Positions 53,500 to 61,729 of a DNA stretch of 64,000 nt are shown one piece after another. The notes under the pieces were generated by a model, which worked only from the letters and a program-made list of their open reading frames with translations, did not search any database and was not told the origin of the DNA. The stretch lies in the NCBI GenBank assembly GCA_019744815.1, contig JAIEUA010000013.1, positions 62,001-126,000 of the forward strand, written 5' to 3'. The translations under genes were made by a program, and so were the position numbers. The stretch is from Phycisphaerales bacterium. GTDB taxonomy: Bacteria > Planctomycetota > Phycisphaerae > Phycisphaerales > UBA1924. The first letter of the stretch is position 1. Every line of letters begins with the position of its first letter.

Positions 53500-54387
53500 A
53501 TGGAAGAGAAACGAAACATCCAGATCCGTGAGCGAGCGGGTCTTGAAGAGTCGAGGCTGAATCAGGACTTCATCGACTTCCTGACCAAGTGGAGCACCCC
53601 GCTCCTGGTCGTGGTCGCTCTGTTCGTCGGCGGTCAGTACTTCTACAAGCAGTACAACCAGAAGCAAGAGGCTCGGCTCACCGCGGCTTTCGAGCAGCTC
53701 TCCAAGGTCGCCACTGTCGCCAACCCCAGCCCCGATTCGCTCCGCCAGGTCGCGACGGAGTTCGCTGGCGTCGGCAGCGTCGGCGAGATGGCCCGGCTCA
53801 AGGCCGGCGATGCGTACATGCGAGCGGTGCTGCGCGGCGTAAAGCCCGGCGCCGACGTCAACCCGGACGGCACGGTCAAGGAAGTCGGTGACGAACTGAC
53901 GGCCGAGGACCGCGAGAGCTTCCTCACCCAGGCCGAGGAGCAGTACCGTCTGGTCGTCGAGTCCACCGTGAGCGATCCGAAGAAGGCGATGCTGCGAGTG
54001 GGTGGTCTCTTCGGCCTTGCCAGTGTCGCGGAATCGCGGGGCGACTCGGAGAAAGCCAAGTCCGCCTACGAACAGATCAAGTCCATCGCCGCGGGCAGCA
54101 GCGAGCTGAAGCACTTCGTCGATGTTGCCGGGAAGCGGATCGAATCGCTGCCGAGCGTGATCGCGGTGGCCAAGTTGCCGACCAAGGCCTCGCTGCCGGC
54201 TCCGTTCAAGGAAGACGCCAAGCCGCAGGGCCTGACGGTTCCGACGATTGATGCGCCGGGCTCGAGCTCGATCACGGGCCCGACCGTGCCGCAGCCGGAA
54301 GGCCCGGCGGCGCCCGCGGTTCCGCCCACTGACAAGCCCGCCGACAAGCCCGCCGAGAAGCCGGTCGAGCCGGCCCAGCCGAAGTGA
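53500..54387 (+). CDS. Membrane-anchored TPR-like protein (YfgM-type architecture)
   Basis: 295 residues. A cytoplasmic N-terminus of about 33 residues precedes one membrane helix (TPLLVVVALFVGGQYFYKQY), then an outer helical region with TPR-like repeats (LGLASVAESRGDSEKAKSAY), then a Pro/Ala/Lys-rich C-terminal tail with PADKPAEKP repeats. This layout resembles YfgM, a periplasmic chaperone partner of PpiD, but the similarity is structural only. ATG 53500 was chosen. It is followed 33 bases later by the RluD-type gene. Confidence 0.65.
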   Translation: MEEKRNIQIRERAGLEESRLNQDFIDFLTKWSTPLLVVVALFVGGQYFYKQYNQKQEARLTAAFEQLSKVATVANPSPDSLRQVATEFAGVGSVGEMARLKAGDAYMRAVLRGVKPGADVNPDGTVKEVGDELTAEDRESFLTQAEEQYRLVVESTVSDPKKAMLRVGGLFGLASVAESRGDSEKAKSAYEQIKSIAAGSSELKHFVDVAGKRIESLPSVIAVAKLPTKASLPAPFKEDAKPQGLTVPTIDAPGSSSITGPTVPQPEGPAAPAVPPTDKPADKPAEKPVEPAQPK

Positions 54388-54420
54388 GTCTGGTCCTGCA
54401 CGCGACAGCGGAGTGACGCG

Positions 54421-55896
54421 ATGTCGCGCGACGCGAAGAAGCCCAAGCACGACCACGCTCCAGAAGGCGCCGACGAGGCCGTCGAGATCTCGCTCGGGTC
54501 TGCCGGTGGCAAGCCGGGCCAGAAATGGGACCCGGGCCCGCTGGTGACGCCGGGGGGCAAGGTGGATCCCGCGGCTCTCGAACGCGCGATCGCGGCGAGC
54601 ATGGCGGGTGCTGCGTCCAGCGACGCGCCCGCGGACGGCGAGGACGCGAACGACGATGCGGAAGGGACACTCACGACACCCGAGGCGGTCGCCGCTCGCA
54701 CGGTGCGGTTCAAGCTGCTCCGCGATCTCGACAAGCGGCTCGACAAGTACCTCTGCGATCGCATCACGTTCATGAGCCGCAACCAGCTGCAGAAGTTGAT
54801 CGACGAGGGCGGCGTGAAGGTGAACGGGCGTGCGCCCAAATCGTCGACCAAGCTGAACTCGGGCGACATCGTCGAGGTGGTGGTGCCGCCGCCGCCGCCG
54901 ACGGAGATCCAGCCCGAGGACATCCCGCTCGAGGTGCTCTACGAGGACGAGCACCTGATCGTGATCAACAAGAGCCCGGACATTATCGTGCACCCGGCGC
55001 GGAGCCACAACAAGGGCACGATGGTGAACGCCTTGGCGTACCACTTCCGTTTTCGTAGCAAGCTCGGCGGGCACCTGTCGAACGTCGGCACCGAGTTCGC
55101 GCGCCCCGGCGTCGTGCACCGTCTCGATCGCAACACCAGCGGCGTGATCGTCTTCGCCAAAAGCGAAGAAGCCCACTGGAAGCTCGGCCACTCGTTCGAG
55201 CATCGGCGCGTGGATAAGCGGTACCTCGCCGTCGTGCAGGGCTGGGTCGAGCCGGAGATCGAGGTGATCGACCTGCCGATCGGTCCGCATCCGTCGCGGG
55301 AGAAGGGGTATCGCGAGAAGTACGTGGTGCGGCACGACGAACTGGGCAAGCCGTCGGTGACGATCTGCCGCGTGCGGGAGAGGTATGGGGTGGGAAGTGG
55401 GGCAGTGGGGCAGGGGGGGAGTGGGGCAGGGGGTGCGGACAAGACGGCACGTGCGATGCCGAGGGTGGCGGCGGGATGGAAGCAAGCGGAAGGTGCGAGT
55501 GAGGCGCGAGACCAGAAATCCCTGCTCCCCTGCTCCACTGCCCCCCTGCTCCACTCTCTCGTGGAACTCGAACTCAAGACCGGGCGCACACACCAGATCC
55601 GCGTGCACCTATCCCACAACGGGTACCCGATCGTTGGCGACGACATGTACGGCGGGAAGCCTTACGAGTTGGTCGAGGACGGCACGCCCCACACGATCAC
55701 GCAGCAGGCGCTGCACGCGTGCTCGCTGTCGTTCACGCACCCGATTCGCAATAAGCGGATGACGTTTACCGCGCCGCTTCGGGGTGAACTGGCGAAGCTG
55801 GTGCGAGATCTGCGGCGGCGGGCGGAAGAGATGGGCGGAGTCGATCGGCCTGTGGTGCCGGGGGCGACGTTGGATCTGGAGAAGGTGGTGGGATGA
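54421..55896 (+). CDS. RluD-type rRNA pseudouridine synthase with in-frame insertion
   Basis: 491 residues. A charged N-terminal extension of about 90 residues precedes an S4 domain (LDKRLDKYLCDRITFMSRNQ), then the catalytic domain with the Asp motif VVHRLDRNTSGVIVFAKSEE and the C-terminal block ELKTGRTHQIRVHLSHNGYP. It isomerises uridines in 23S rRNA; the site cannot be fixed. An extra segment of about 58 residues (roughly 322-379) replaces a short beta-hairpin before TGRTHQIRVHL. It is encoded by a G-rich/C-rich inverted repeat pair and stays in frame. Convergent with serS; a RAYT module lies between. Confidence 0.9.
   Translation: MSRDAKKPKHDHAPEGADEAVEISLGSAGGKPGQKWDPGPLVTPGGKVDPAALERAIAASMAGAASSDAPADGEDANDDAEGTLTTPEAVAARTVRFKLLRDLDKRLDKYLCDRITFMSRNQLQKLIDEGGVKVNGRAPKSSTKLNSGDIVEVVVPPPPPTEIQPEDIPLEVLYEDEHLIVINKSPDIIVHPARSHNKGTMVNALAYHFRFRSKLGGHLSNVGTEFARPGVVHRLDRNTSGVIVFAKSEEAHWKLGHSFEHRRVDKRYLAVVQGWVEPEIEVIDLPIGPHPSREKGYREKYVVRHDELGKPSVTICRVRERYGVGSGAVGQGGSGAGGADKTARAMPRVAAGWKQAEGASEARDQKSLLPCSTAPLLHSLVELELKTGRTHQIRVHLSHNGYPIVGDDMYGGKPYELVEDGTPHTITQQALHACSLSFTHPIRNKRMTFTAPLRGELAKLVRDLRRRAEEMGGVDRPVVPGATLDLEKVVG
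55387..55560. repeat. In-frame insert bounded by inverted G-rich/C-rich repeats
   Basis: The left arm (55387-55434) is G-rich with AGTGGGGC units. The right arm (55520-55560) is the C-rich complement type, with TGCTCCACTGCCCCCC. The 85 bases between arms encode RVAAGWKQAEGASEARDQ-like residues and have no stop. Confidence 0.8.
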
Positions 55897-55907
55897 CGCG
55901 TCGCGCT

Positions 55908-55932
55908 AGAGCCTCTCGCGTAAGCGAGAGGT
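55908..55932 (+). repeat. REP-D hairpin, left copy of second RAYT module
   Basis: 25-base unit around a CCTCTCGC stem, 11 bases after the RluD-type stop codon. Exact inverted copy at 56433-56457. Confidence 0.94.
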
Positions 55933-55943
55933 CGCTGCCGTTC

Positions 55944-56411
55944 TCAATGTGCCATCGTGTAATTCACCGCTCCACGAACCGCTTCGTCAAAGAACAATGA
56001 TCTGGTGCTGGACTGATTCGTCCAGAACTTCGTGCGACCGACGTGCCGTCCGCCCGCTCGAAGCGCCCTCGTCGCCCACGATTTCAGTATGGACGCAACA
56101 TGCTCTGGGCTGCTTTCCGTCGAATTGAGCACGATGTGCACATGATTCGTTCGAACGGCCAATGCCAGAACGCTCCACTTGCGGATCTCGCAAGTCGTGC
56201 GGATGGCTTCCGCGACGGTCTCGCGGTCGACGTCGTCGAGCGTCATGGTCGGTTCGCTCTGGCGCTCCAGCACGCGCGATCGGCGGCCGCGATCCGGTTC
56301 TGCGTAACTCGTGCCGTATTGGTTGTGTCGATCGTCCACCGAGCCGCGGTCGTCGCCGTGGAGCCACGAGCCATACGTCGTCCACGTGATGAAGTAGGCG
56401 ATCGGAGGCAT
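55944..56411 (-). CDS. REP-associated tyrosine transposase (RAYT), second type
   Basis: 155 residues. Y1-family start MPPIAYFITWTTYGSWLHGD; the HUH motif is NHVHIVL within ALAVRTNHVHIVLNSTE. The candidate nucleophile tyrosine is in VRGAVNYTMAH. It is shorter than and clearly different from the RAYT at 13397 (different spacing and flanks), so it represents a separate subfamily. It sits between two inverted 25-base hairpins in the convergent gap of the RluD-type gene and serS. Start ATG 56411 has GGAG about 13 bases away, weak. It may be active; the sequence looks intact. Confidence 0.88.
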   Translation of the reverse strand: MPPIAYFITWTTYGSWLHGDDRGSVDDRHNQYGTSYAEPDRGRRSRVLERQSEPTMTLDDVDRETVAEAIRTTCEIRKWSVLALAVRTNHVHIVLNSTESSPEHVASILKSWATRALRAGGRHVGRTKFWTNQSSTRSLFFDEAVRGAVNYTMAH

Positions 56412-56432
56412 GCGGGGATGGGAGCGAAAGTG

Positions 56433-56457
56433 ACCTCTCGCTTACGCGAGAGGCTCT
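56433..56457 (-). repeat. REP-D hairpin, right copy, inverted
   Basis: Exact reverse complement of 55908-55932. It lies 9 bases past the serS stop. Confidence 0.94.
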
Positions 56458-56466
56458 ATCGGAAAC

Positions 56467-57924
56467 TCACAGCGTGATTCGCTCGGCTCCGCCCAGATAC
56501 GGACGCAGCGCCTTGGGGATCGTCACGCTGCCATCCGCGTTCTGGTGATTCTCCAGGAGCGGGATCAGGAACCGCGGGCTGGCAAGCACGGTGTTATTGA
56601 GCGAGTGGCAGACGACCGTTTCGTTCTTGCCGCCTTCAACAGCCTTGCGGTACCGCATGTTCAAACGGCGACACTGGAAGTCGTACAAGCGGCTGGCCGA
56701 GTGCGTTTCGCCGAAGTCGCCGAGCGGGCGGCCGTCGGGGCCGGCCTCGCCGCGGCCGGGCATGAAGGACTCGATATCCACCATGTCGGCGTTCTTGGGG
56801 CCCAGGTCGCCGGTGCAGCACTGCAGCAGGCGGTACGGAATCTCCAGACCCTGCAACAAGTCCTCGACGAACCCGATCATCTTCTTGTGCCACGCGCGGC
56901 TCTCGGCCTCGTCGGCCTTGCAGATCACCACCTGCTCCACCTTGTCGAACTGGTGGATGCGGTAAAGACCCGCGGTGTCCTTGCCCGCCGCCCCGGCCTC
57001 GCGACGGAAGCAGGTCGAGACCGTGACATACTTCAGGGGCAGCACGCTCTCATCGAGAATCTCGCCCTGGTGCAGGCCCATCAGCCCGACCTCACCGGTG
57101 CCGGTGAGGAAGAGGTCGTAGCCGGACTTGCCTTCCTTCTGGCCTTCCTTGGCCGGATCAGCGTCGGGATTGCCGCGTTGGCTCTCGGGGATGTGGTACG
57201 CCTGTTCGCGGCCGGCCGGGAAGAAGCCGGTGCCGATCATGGCCTCTTCGCGGACGAGCACGGGCACGCTGACGGGCGTGAAGCCGTTCTTGTCGGTCAT
57301 GAAGTCGGTGGCGTAGCGCAGGATCGCGAGGTGCAGGCGCATGCCCCAACCGGTGAGGACGTAGGAGCGTGTGCCGGCGAGCTTCACGCCGCGCTCGAAA
57401 TCGGCGAGTTTGAGATCGCGGACGATCTCCTGGTGCGTCTTGGGCTTGAAGCCCTTGTTTTGTTCGAATGACTTGGCGAGGTCGTAGCCGGTCGGGCTCC
57501 AGCGCTTGATCTCGACGTTGCTGCTGCTGTCCTTGCCGACGGGCACGTCGGCGTCGGGGGGCAGCGGAACTTGCAGCAGCAGCGCGTTCAGTTCGGGCTC
57601 GATCGCGGCGAGGGCGGGCTCGGCCTGGGCGATCTGGTCCTTGAGTGCCGCGGGCTTGGACTTGATCGCATCGAGCTCTTTCTGGAGAGCCGCGGCCTCG
57701 TCGCCGGTCGCCTTCTTGAGCTGACCGCTGAGCTTGCCGATCTGCGGGCCGAGATCCTTCTCGATCTTCTTCTGCTCGGCACGCAGCGTCTCGATCTTGG
57801 TCATCATCGCCCGGCGCTGCTCGTCGAGCGTCAGGATGCGGTCGATGTCGACGTGGATGTTTTTGGCCTTGGCGCCGTTCTTGAAGCGGTCGGGCGTCTC
57901 GCGGAGTTGGCGGAGGTCGATCAT
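56467..57924 (-). CDS. serS: Seryl-tRNA synthetase
   Basis: Class II synthetase charging tRNA-Ser. N-terminal coiled-coil arm from MIDLRQLRETPDRFKNGAKA to the LKKATGDEAAALQKELD region. Class II motif 2 is CFRREAGAAGKDTAGLYRIH, and the C-terminal ATP site holds LNNTVLASPRFLIPLLENHQ. It has 485 residues, slightly longer than the usual 425-430 because of an insert near GNPDADPAKEGQKEGKSG. ATG 57924 was chosen; the frame upstream to 58212 is not SerS-like. Confidence 0.96.
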   Translation of the reverse strand: MIDLRQLRETPDRFKNGAKAKNIHVDIDRILTLDEQRRAMMTKIETLRAEQKKIEKDLGPQIGKLSGQLKKATGDEAAALQKELDAIKSKPAALKDQIAQAEPALAAIEPELNALLLQVPLPPDADVPVGKDSSSNVEIKRWSPTGYDLAKSFEQNKGFKPKTHQEIVRDLKLADFERGVKLAGTRSYVLTGWGMRLHLAILRYATDFMTDKNGFTPVSVPVLVREEAMIGTGFFPAGREQAYHIPESQRGNPDADPAKEGQKEGKSGYDLFLTGTGEVGLMGLHQGEILDESVLPLKYVTVSTCFRREAGAAGKDTAGLYRIHQFDKVEQVVICKADEAESRAWHKKMIGFVEDLLQGLEIPYRLLQCCTGDLGPKNADMVDIESFMPGRGEAGPDGRPLGDFGETHSASRLYDFQCRRLNMRYRKAVEGGKNETVVCHSLNNTVLASPRFLIPLLENHQNADGSVTIPKALRPYLGGAERITL

Positions 57925-58184
57925 GATGGGAAGGGGAATGGGGTGCAGGAGGACAGCGGAGCAGGGAAAGCACGAAGAACCAATGGCCGATCCGGTCCCT
58001 GGCTGCGACCGAGAATCAGCAGTTCCTGCGGCTCGGACGGAACCGGAGGCGGATTGCCACCGGAATCGTTGCCGCGGGACCGGCGGGGCCACGCTTGCCG
58101 TGGGAACCGCGGGGCAGTGTAGGAAACACCATCGCTGTCCGGTCGTTACACTGCGGCGCAGGGGTCCGCAGTGTTCGTTGGGCG

Positions 58185-59846
58185 ATGTTCGTCCGGAGGG
58201 AATCGCGTCCATTGGCTTCGTATTACCTCAAACCGATCCGTGGCAGCGCGGCGATGATCCGGCTCGGGAAAGAGCCGGTCACGATCGGCCGCCATCCCGA
58301 CAACACCATTCCGATTGCCGACGATCTCGCCAGCCGTTTCCACTGCGCGGTCGAGCCCGACGGCGTCGGAGGCTGGAGCGTCCGCGACCTGGGCTCCCGC
58401 AACGGCACCAAGGTCAACGACCAGCGGGTGAAGGAAGTGCGGCTGAACCCCGGCGATGTGCTGCGCATCGGGGCCCACGAGTTCGTGATGGCCGAGGATT
58501 CCGAGAGCGATCGCGCCGGGCTGGTCGAGTCCGCCGAAGACAACGCGATGCCGGATGAGGAGAAGGAAGACAAGAGCTGGGTGGCCGAGCTGATCGAGGT
58601 CATCGAGGCTCTGCCGCCCAAGGACATGGTGATCGAGTCGCTCACGATCGTCGAGGCGAGCGGGCGGCCCTCCGCGGCCCTTGCCGGCAGCAGCGACGGT
58701 CCGGCCGCGGTGCGGCTGTTGTTGCAACTCGCGAGCAAGTCGCGTGCGACCGACATCCACATCGAGCCCAAAGCCGACGCGTACCACCTGCGGCTGCGCG
58801 TCGATGGGCAGATGGTGAGCATCGGAACGCTGCCGGGACGCGTGGGTGAGTTGGTGTATGGCCTCGTCAAGACCGCCTGCCAGATGCGCAGCGCGGCGAG
58901 AGACGCCGTGCAGGAAGGCCACTTCTCCGCCAAGTTCACCGACCGACGCGTCGAGTACCGCGTGAGCTTCACGCCCTCGGTCTACGGCCAGAAGCTCGTG
59001 CTCCGTGTGCTCGACGACCGCGCACTGCCCAAGTCGATCCATGACCTCGGCATGGCCGGGTACATGACCGATCGGCTCAAACGCATCACGTCGCAGGATC
59101 ACGGCCTGCTGCTCGTCGCAGGGCCCACGGGCTCAGGAAAGACCACAACGCTGTACACGGCGCTCCGCGACATCGACCGCGAGTCGCGGAACGTCGTCAC
59201 CATCGAAGACCCGGTCGAGTACCAGATCAGCAACGTCACGCAGATTCCGATTGACGAGAGCAAGGGCAACAACTTTGGTGCGCTCTTGCGCAGTGTGCTG
59301 CGTCAGGACCCCGATGTGATCCTCGTCGGCGAGATTCGCGACGAGGAGACCGCCCGCACCGCGATGCAGGCCGCGATGACGGGGCACTTGGTTTTCTCGA
59401 CCGTGCACGCCAAGGACACGATCTCGGCCACTTTCCGGCTGCTGGACCTGAAAGTCGAGCCGTACTTGGTCGCCAATGCGTTGGACCTGGTGCTGGGCCA
59501 GCGGCTGGTGCGAGTGCTGTGCGACAACTGCAAGCGCGGCGCCCCGATCTCACCGGGTCAGGCAACGCGGCTGGGTCGGTTCATCGCGGGCAAGAAAGAG
59601 ATGTTCGTGGCGACGGGCTGCCCGCGATGCTTGAAGACCGGTTACCGCGGCCGCCGCGCGATCTACGAGCTTCTCGATTTCAACGACGAGCTGCGCGACG
59701 TGATCCTGAAGGAGCCGACGATCGCCGCGATGAAGAAGGTGATCGAGCAAGGGCTCTTCACCACGCTGGCCCAGTTCGGCTGGAAGCTGGTGGCAGAAGG
59801 GATTACGACGCTGGAAGAGGTCGACAAGGTGGCGGGGCAGGGGTAG
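58185..59846 (+). CDS. FHA domain fused to GspE/PilB-type secretion ATPase
   Basis: 553 residues. N-terminal FHA domain (about 15-100): TIGRHPDNTIPIADDLASRF and DLGSRNGTKVNDQRVKE. Then an assembly ATPase: Walker A GPTGSGKTTTLYTALRDID, Asp box, Walker B DPDVILVGEIRDEETA, His box GHLVFSTVHAKD, and a tetracysteine zinc motif CDNCKRG...CPRC with LKTGYRGRRAIYEL. It powers pseudopilus or pilus assembly; FHA domains bind phosphothreonine, suggesting kinase control. A Ser/Thr kinase is encoded at 61730. ATG 58185 is tentative (TTG 58212 possible). Confidence 0.92.
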   Translation: MFVRRESRPLASYYLKPIRGSAAMIRLGKEPVTIGRHPDNTIPIADDLASRFHCAVEPDGVGGWSVRDLGSRNGTKVNDQRVKEVRLNPGDVLRIGAHEFVMAEDSESDRAGLVESAEDNAMPDEEKEDKSWVAELIEVIEALPPKDMVIESLTIVEASGRPSAALAGSSDGPAAVRLLLQLASKSRATDIHIEPKADAYHLRLRVDGQMVSIGTLPGRVGELVYGLVKTACQMRSAARDAVQEGHFSAKFTDRRVEYRVSFTPSVYGQKLVLRVLDDRALPKSIHDLGMAGYMTDRLKRITSQDHGLLLVAGPTGSGKTTTLYTALRDIDRESRNVVTIEDPVEYQISNVTQIPIDESKGNNFGALLRSVLRQDPDVILVGEIRDEETARTAMQAAMTGHLVFSTVHAKDTISATFRLLDLKVEPYLVANALDLVLGQRLVRVLCDNCKRGAPISPGQATRLGRFIAGKKEMFVATGCPRCLKTGYRGRRAIYELLDFNDELRDVILKEPTIAAMKKVIEQGLFTTLAQFGWKLVAEGITTLEEVDKVAGQG

Positions 59847-59983
59847 GCGATCGCAACGCTTCGACGGCCTTCCTTCACGATCGTCCCCTCTTTCTGGGTG
59901 TGCCTGCATTGGCCCAGCTCGTCAGTAGCGGGTCATGCGCTTCGTTGGAGACGCCGTCCGTGGCAGGACCAGATTGTTACAGC

Positions 59984-60856
59984 ATGTGGGATGCAGTTTG
60001 GGTTGCGGACGCGGAGAATGCTGGGCTCGGCCTACGGACCCCTCCCAGACTCGGACGCGAGCGGCGATTGCTTAGTAGGCTCAGAAACTGGTCGATCGAT
60101 CAATCGCGAGTCTCGCGGGTGATTGGACTCGTTTTTTCCCTTGCAACGATCGCTATTGTGATCTGGGTTTGCGTGCTTCTTTCGCATAGAGCGAAGCCGC
60201 TGATGCCACTCGTCGCCGCGGTTGGATTGACGATCCCGTGGATTCCGATTCTCTTTGACTGGAGCGGTCATCGACGCGTGCTTGCTGTCTGCGCGATGCA
60301 CGACCGCGTGCGACTCGTGCGATCGAGGTGGGATCAAGCGACCGCGCAAGTTGTGCGAGACCGTCGGGAGTACTGGTTGTCGCGACTCCAAGGCGCTCAT
60401 TCTGTCGGCGTTGGCATCTCGATGGATCGAAGCACACTCGTTTGGCGGCTTTGCTGGTGCGGGTGGATCGCGTGCGCTGCGTACGTTTGCGTTGACTATC
60501 GAACCGGTCCGGTGCGTGGCCCGGCGGGGATTCCGCTTTGGGCTTTGGTTGTTCTCGTAGCTGGGTTAGCCGGCTTCGCTGCGATGGACGGATGGCGAGG
60601 CCGACAACTGAAGAAGCGACTCATGCGATCGCTGAACGGCGGCGAGTGCCCCGACTGCGGCTACGAGATTGACCCCGGGCCGCCAATTCGATCGAGTTCC
60701 GGTGCGGACGTGTACGTCGGGCAACCAAAGTGCCCCGAGTGCGGGTGCTCTTGGCCCTTGATCCCACCGCCTTTCTGGATTGTTCAGACCGAGCAGGGCG
60801 AAAAGCACTGGGACGGGTCCGGGTATCTCCGGGCCGTGAGCAAATCGAGTCGCTGA
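59984..60856 (+). CDS. Membrane protein with CPDCGYE/CPECG zinc ribbon
   Basis: Function not recognised. 290 residues. Membrane segments: RVIGLVFSLATIAIVIWVCV, PLVAAVGLTIPWIPILF, LCWCGWIACAAYVCVDY and PLWALVVLVAGLAGFAAMDG. The cytoplasmic C-terminus has a ribbon-like pair GECPDCGYEIDPG and QPKCPECGCSWPLI. This is the same motif style as the protein at 11490 but with different membrane layout. It is less GC-rich than flanking genes. ATG 59984 was chosen; the frame upstream overlaps the ATPase gene and is not coding. Confidence 0.68.
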   Translation: MWDAVWVADAENAGLGLRTPPRLGRERRLLSRLRNWSIDQSRVSRVIGLVFSLATIAIVIWVCVLLSHRAKPLMPLVAAVGLTIPWIPILFDWSGHRRVLAVCAMHDRVRLVRSRWDQATAQVVRDRREYWLSRLQGAHSVGVGISMDRSTLVWRLCWCGWIACAAYVCVDYRTGPVRGPAGIPLWALVVLVAGLAGFAAMDGWRGRQLKKRLMRSLNGGECPDCGYEIDPGPPIRSSSGADVYVGQPKCPECGCSWPLIPPPFWIVQTEQGEKHWDGSGYLRAVSKSSR

Positions 60857-60887
60857 CAACGGGAGCGTGGCAAGCTCGCGGTCGCGA

Positions 60888-61667
60888 TCACGTCTCTCGC
60901 CATGCCGGGAATCGTGTCCGCCAATCATCGAGCGTCCGCCGCGGGATCTCGGCACGGATGACTTGCTCGCGTGCATCGGCCTCGGCGAGCACGACGCCCA
61001 TCGGGTCGATGGCCATCGACGCGCCGGGGTAGCGCAGCGCCGGGTCGGTCCCTGCACGATTCACGCCAAGCACAAACGCTTGATTTTCGATCGCGCGGGC
61101 GACGAGCAGCGCCCGCCAATGCGCGGCGCGGGTGTCGGGCCAGTTCGCGGGGACGACGAACATCTCCGCCCCGGCCTTCAGCCCTTCGCGGAAGAGTTCG
61201 GGGAAGCGGAGGTCATAGCAGATCACCGGGCACACGGCGATGGACTGATCGCCGCAGTGCCACGAGTACGTCACGCAGCGATCGCCCGCGGCGAACACGT
61301 CGCACTCGCGCTGGCCGGGCTGGCCGAGCGAGAACGGATGCCGCTTGTCGTACTCGGCGAGTGTCGCGCCGTCGGGACCGATGATGGTGGTGCGGTTCAG
61401 CCCGCGGCCGCTGGCGTCGAGCACCGTGCGCGAGCCGTGGACTGTGGCGCGGTACTGGATCGCCAGGTCACGCAGAAACCGCAGCGTGCTCTGGTCGCGG
61501 TCGGCGGTGATGTCGAGCCGGAACGAGAATCCGGTGTCGAACATCTCCGGCATCACGATGAGATCGCCCGCGAACGGCGGCGCGGCATCCAGCAGCGCGG
61601 CCACCTTGCGGTGGTTCGCCGCACGATCCTCCCAGGCGATGTCGAGTTGAACGAGGTGGGCGTGCAT
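60888..61667 (-). CDS. Omega-amidase/nitrilase-family carbon-nitrogen hydrolase
   Basis: 259 residues. The catalytic triad of the nitrilase superfamily is visible: Glu in MPEMFDTGFSF, Lys in YDKRHPFSLG, Cys in VICYDLRFPELFREG. The layout matches YafV/Nit2 omega-amidases, which hydrolyse alpha-ketoglutaramate or alpha-ketosuccinamate. ATG 61667 was chosen. A palindrome separates it from the kinase gene, which lies upstream on the same strand. Confidence 0.9.
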   Translation of the reverse strand: MHAHLVQLDIAWEDRAANHRKVAALLDAAPPFAGDLIVMPEMFDTGFSFRLDITADRDQSTLRFLRDLAIQYRATVHGSRTVLDASGRGLNRTTIIGPDGATLAEYDKRHPFSLGQPGQRECDVFAAGDRCVTYSWHCGDQSIAVCPVICYDLRFPELFREGLKAGAEMFVVPANWPDTRAAHWRALLVARAIENQAFVLGVNRAGTDPALRYPGASMAIDPMGVVLAEADAREQVIRAEIPRRTLDDWRTRFPAWRET

Positions 61668-61690
61668 GGACACTCGCTCCCACTGCCTAG

Positions 61691-61719
61691 GGTGGCACAG
61701 GCGGGACGCCTGTGCCACC
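61691..61719. repeat. Perfect 13-bp stem palindrome between kinase and amidase genes
   Basis: Stem GGTGGCACAGGCG with a 3-base loop and exact complement, located between the kinase stop (61730) and the hydrolase start. It lacks a T-tract, so a REP-like element is more likely than a terminator. Confidence 0.85.
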
Positions 61720-61729
61720 AGAAACAGTC

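Noticed and set aside
55908-56457. The two CCTCTCGC hairpins as simple terminators of the RluD-type gene and serS
   Set aside because: Neither is followed by a T-tract, they are exact inverted copies over 25 bases, and a RAYT gene lies between them.
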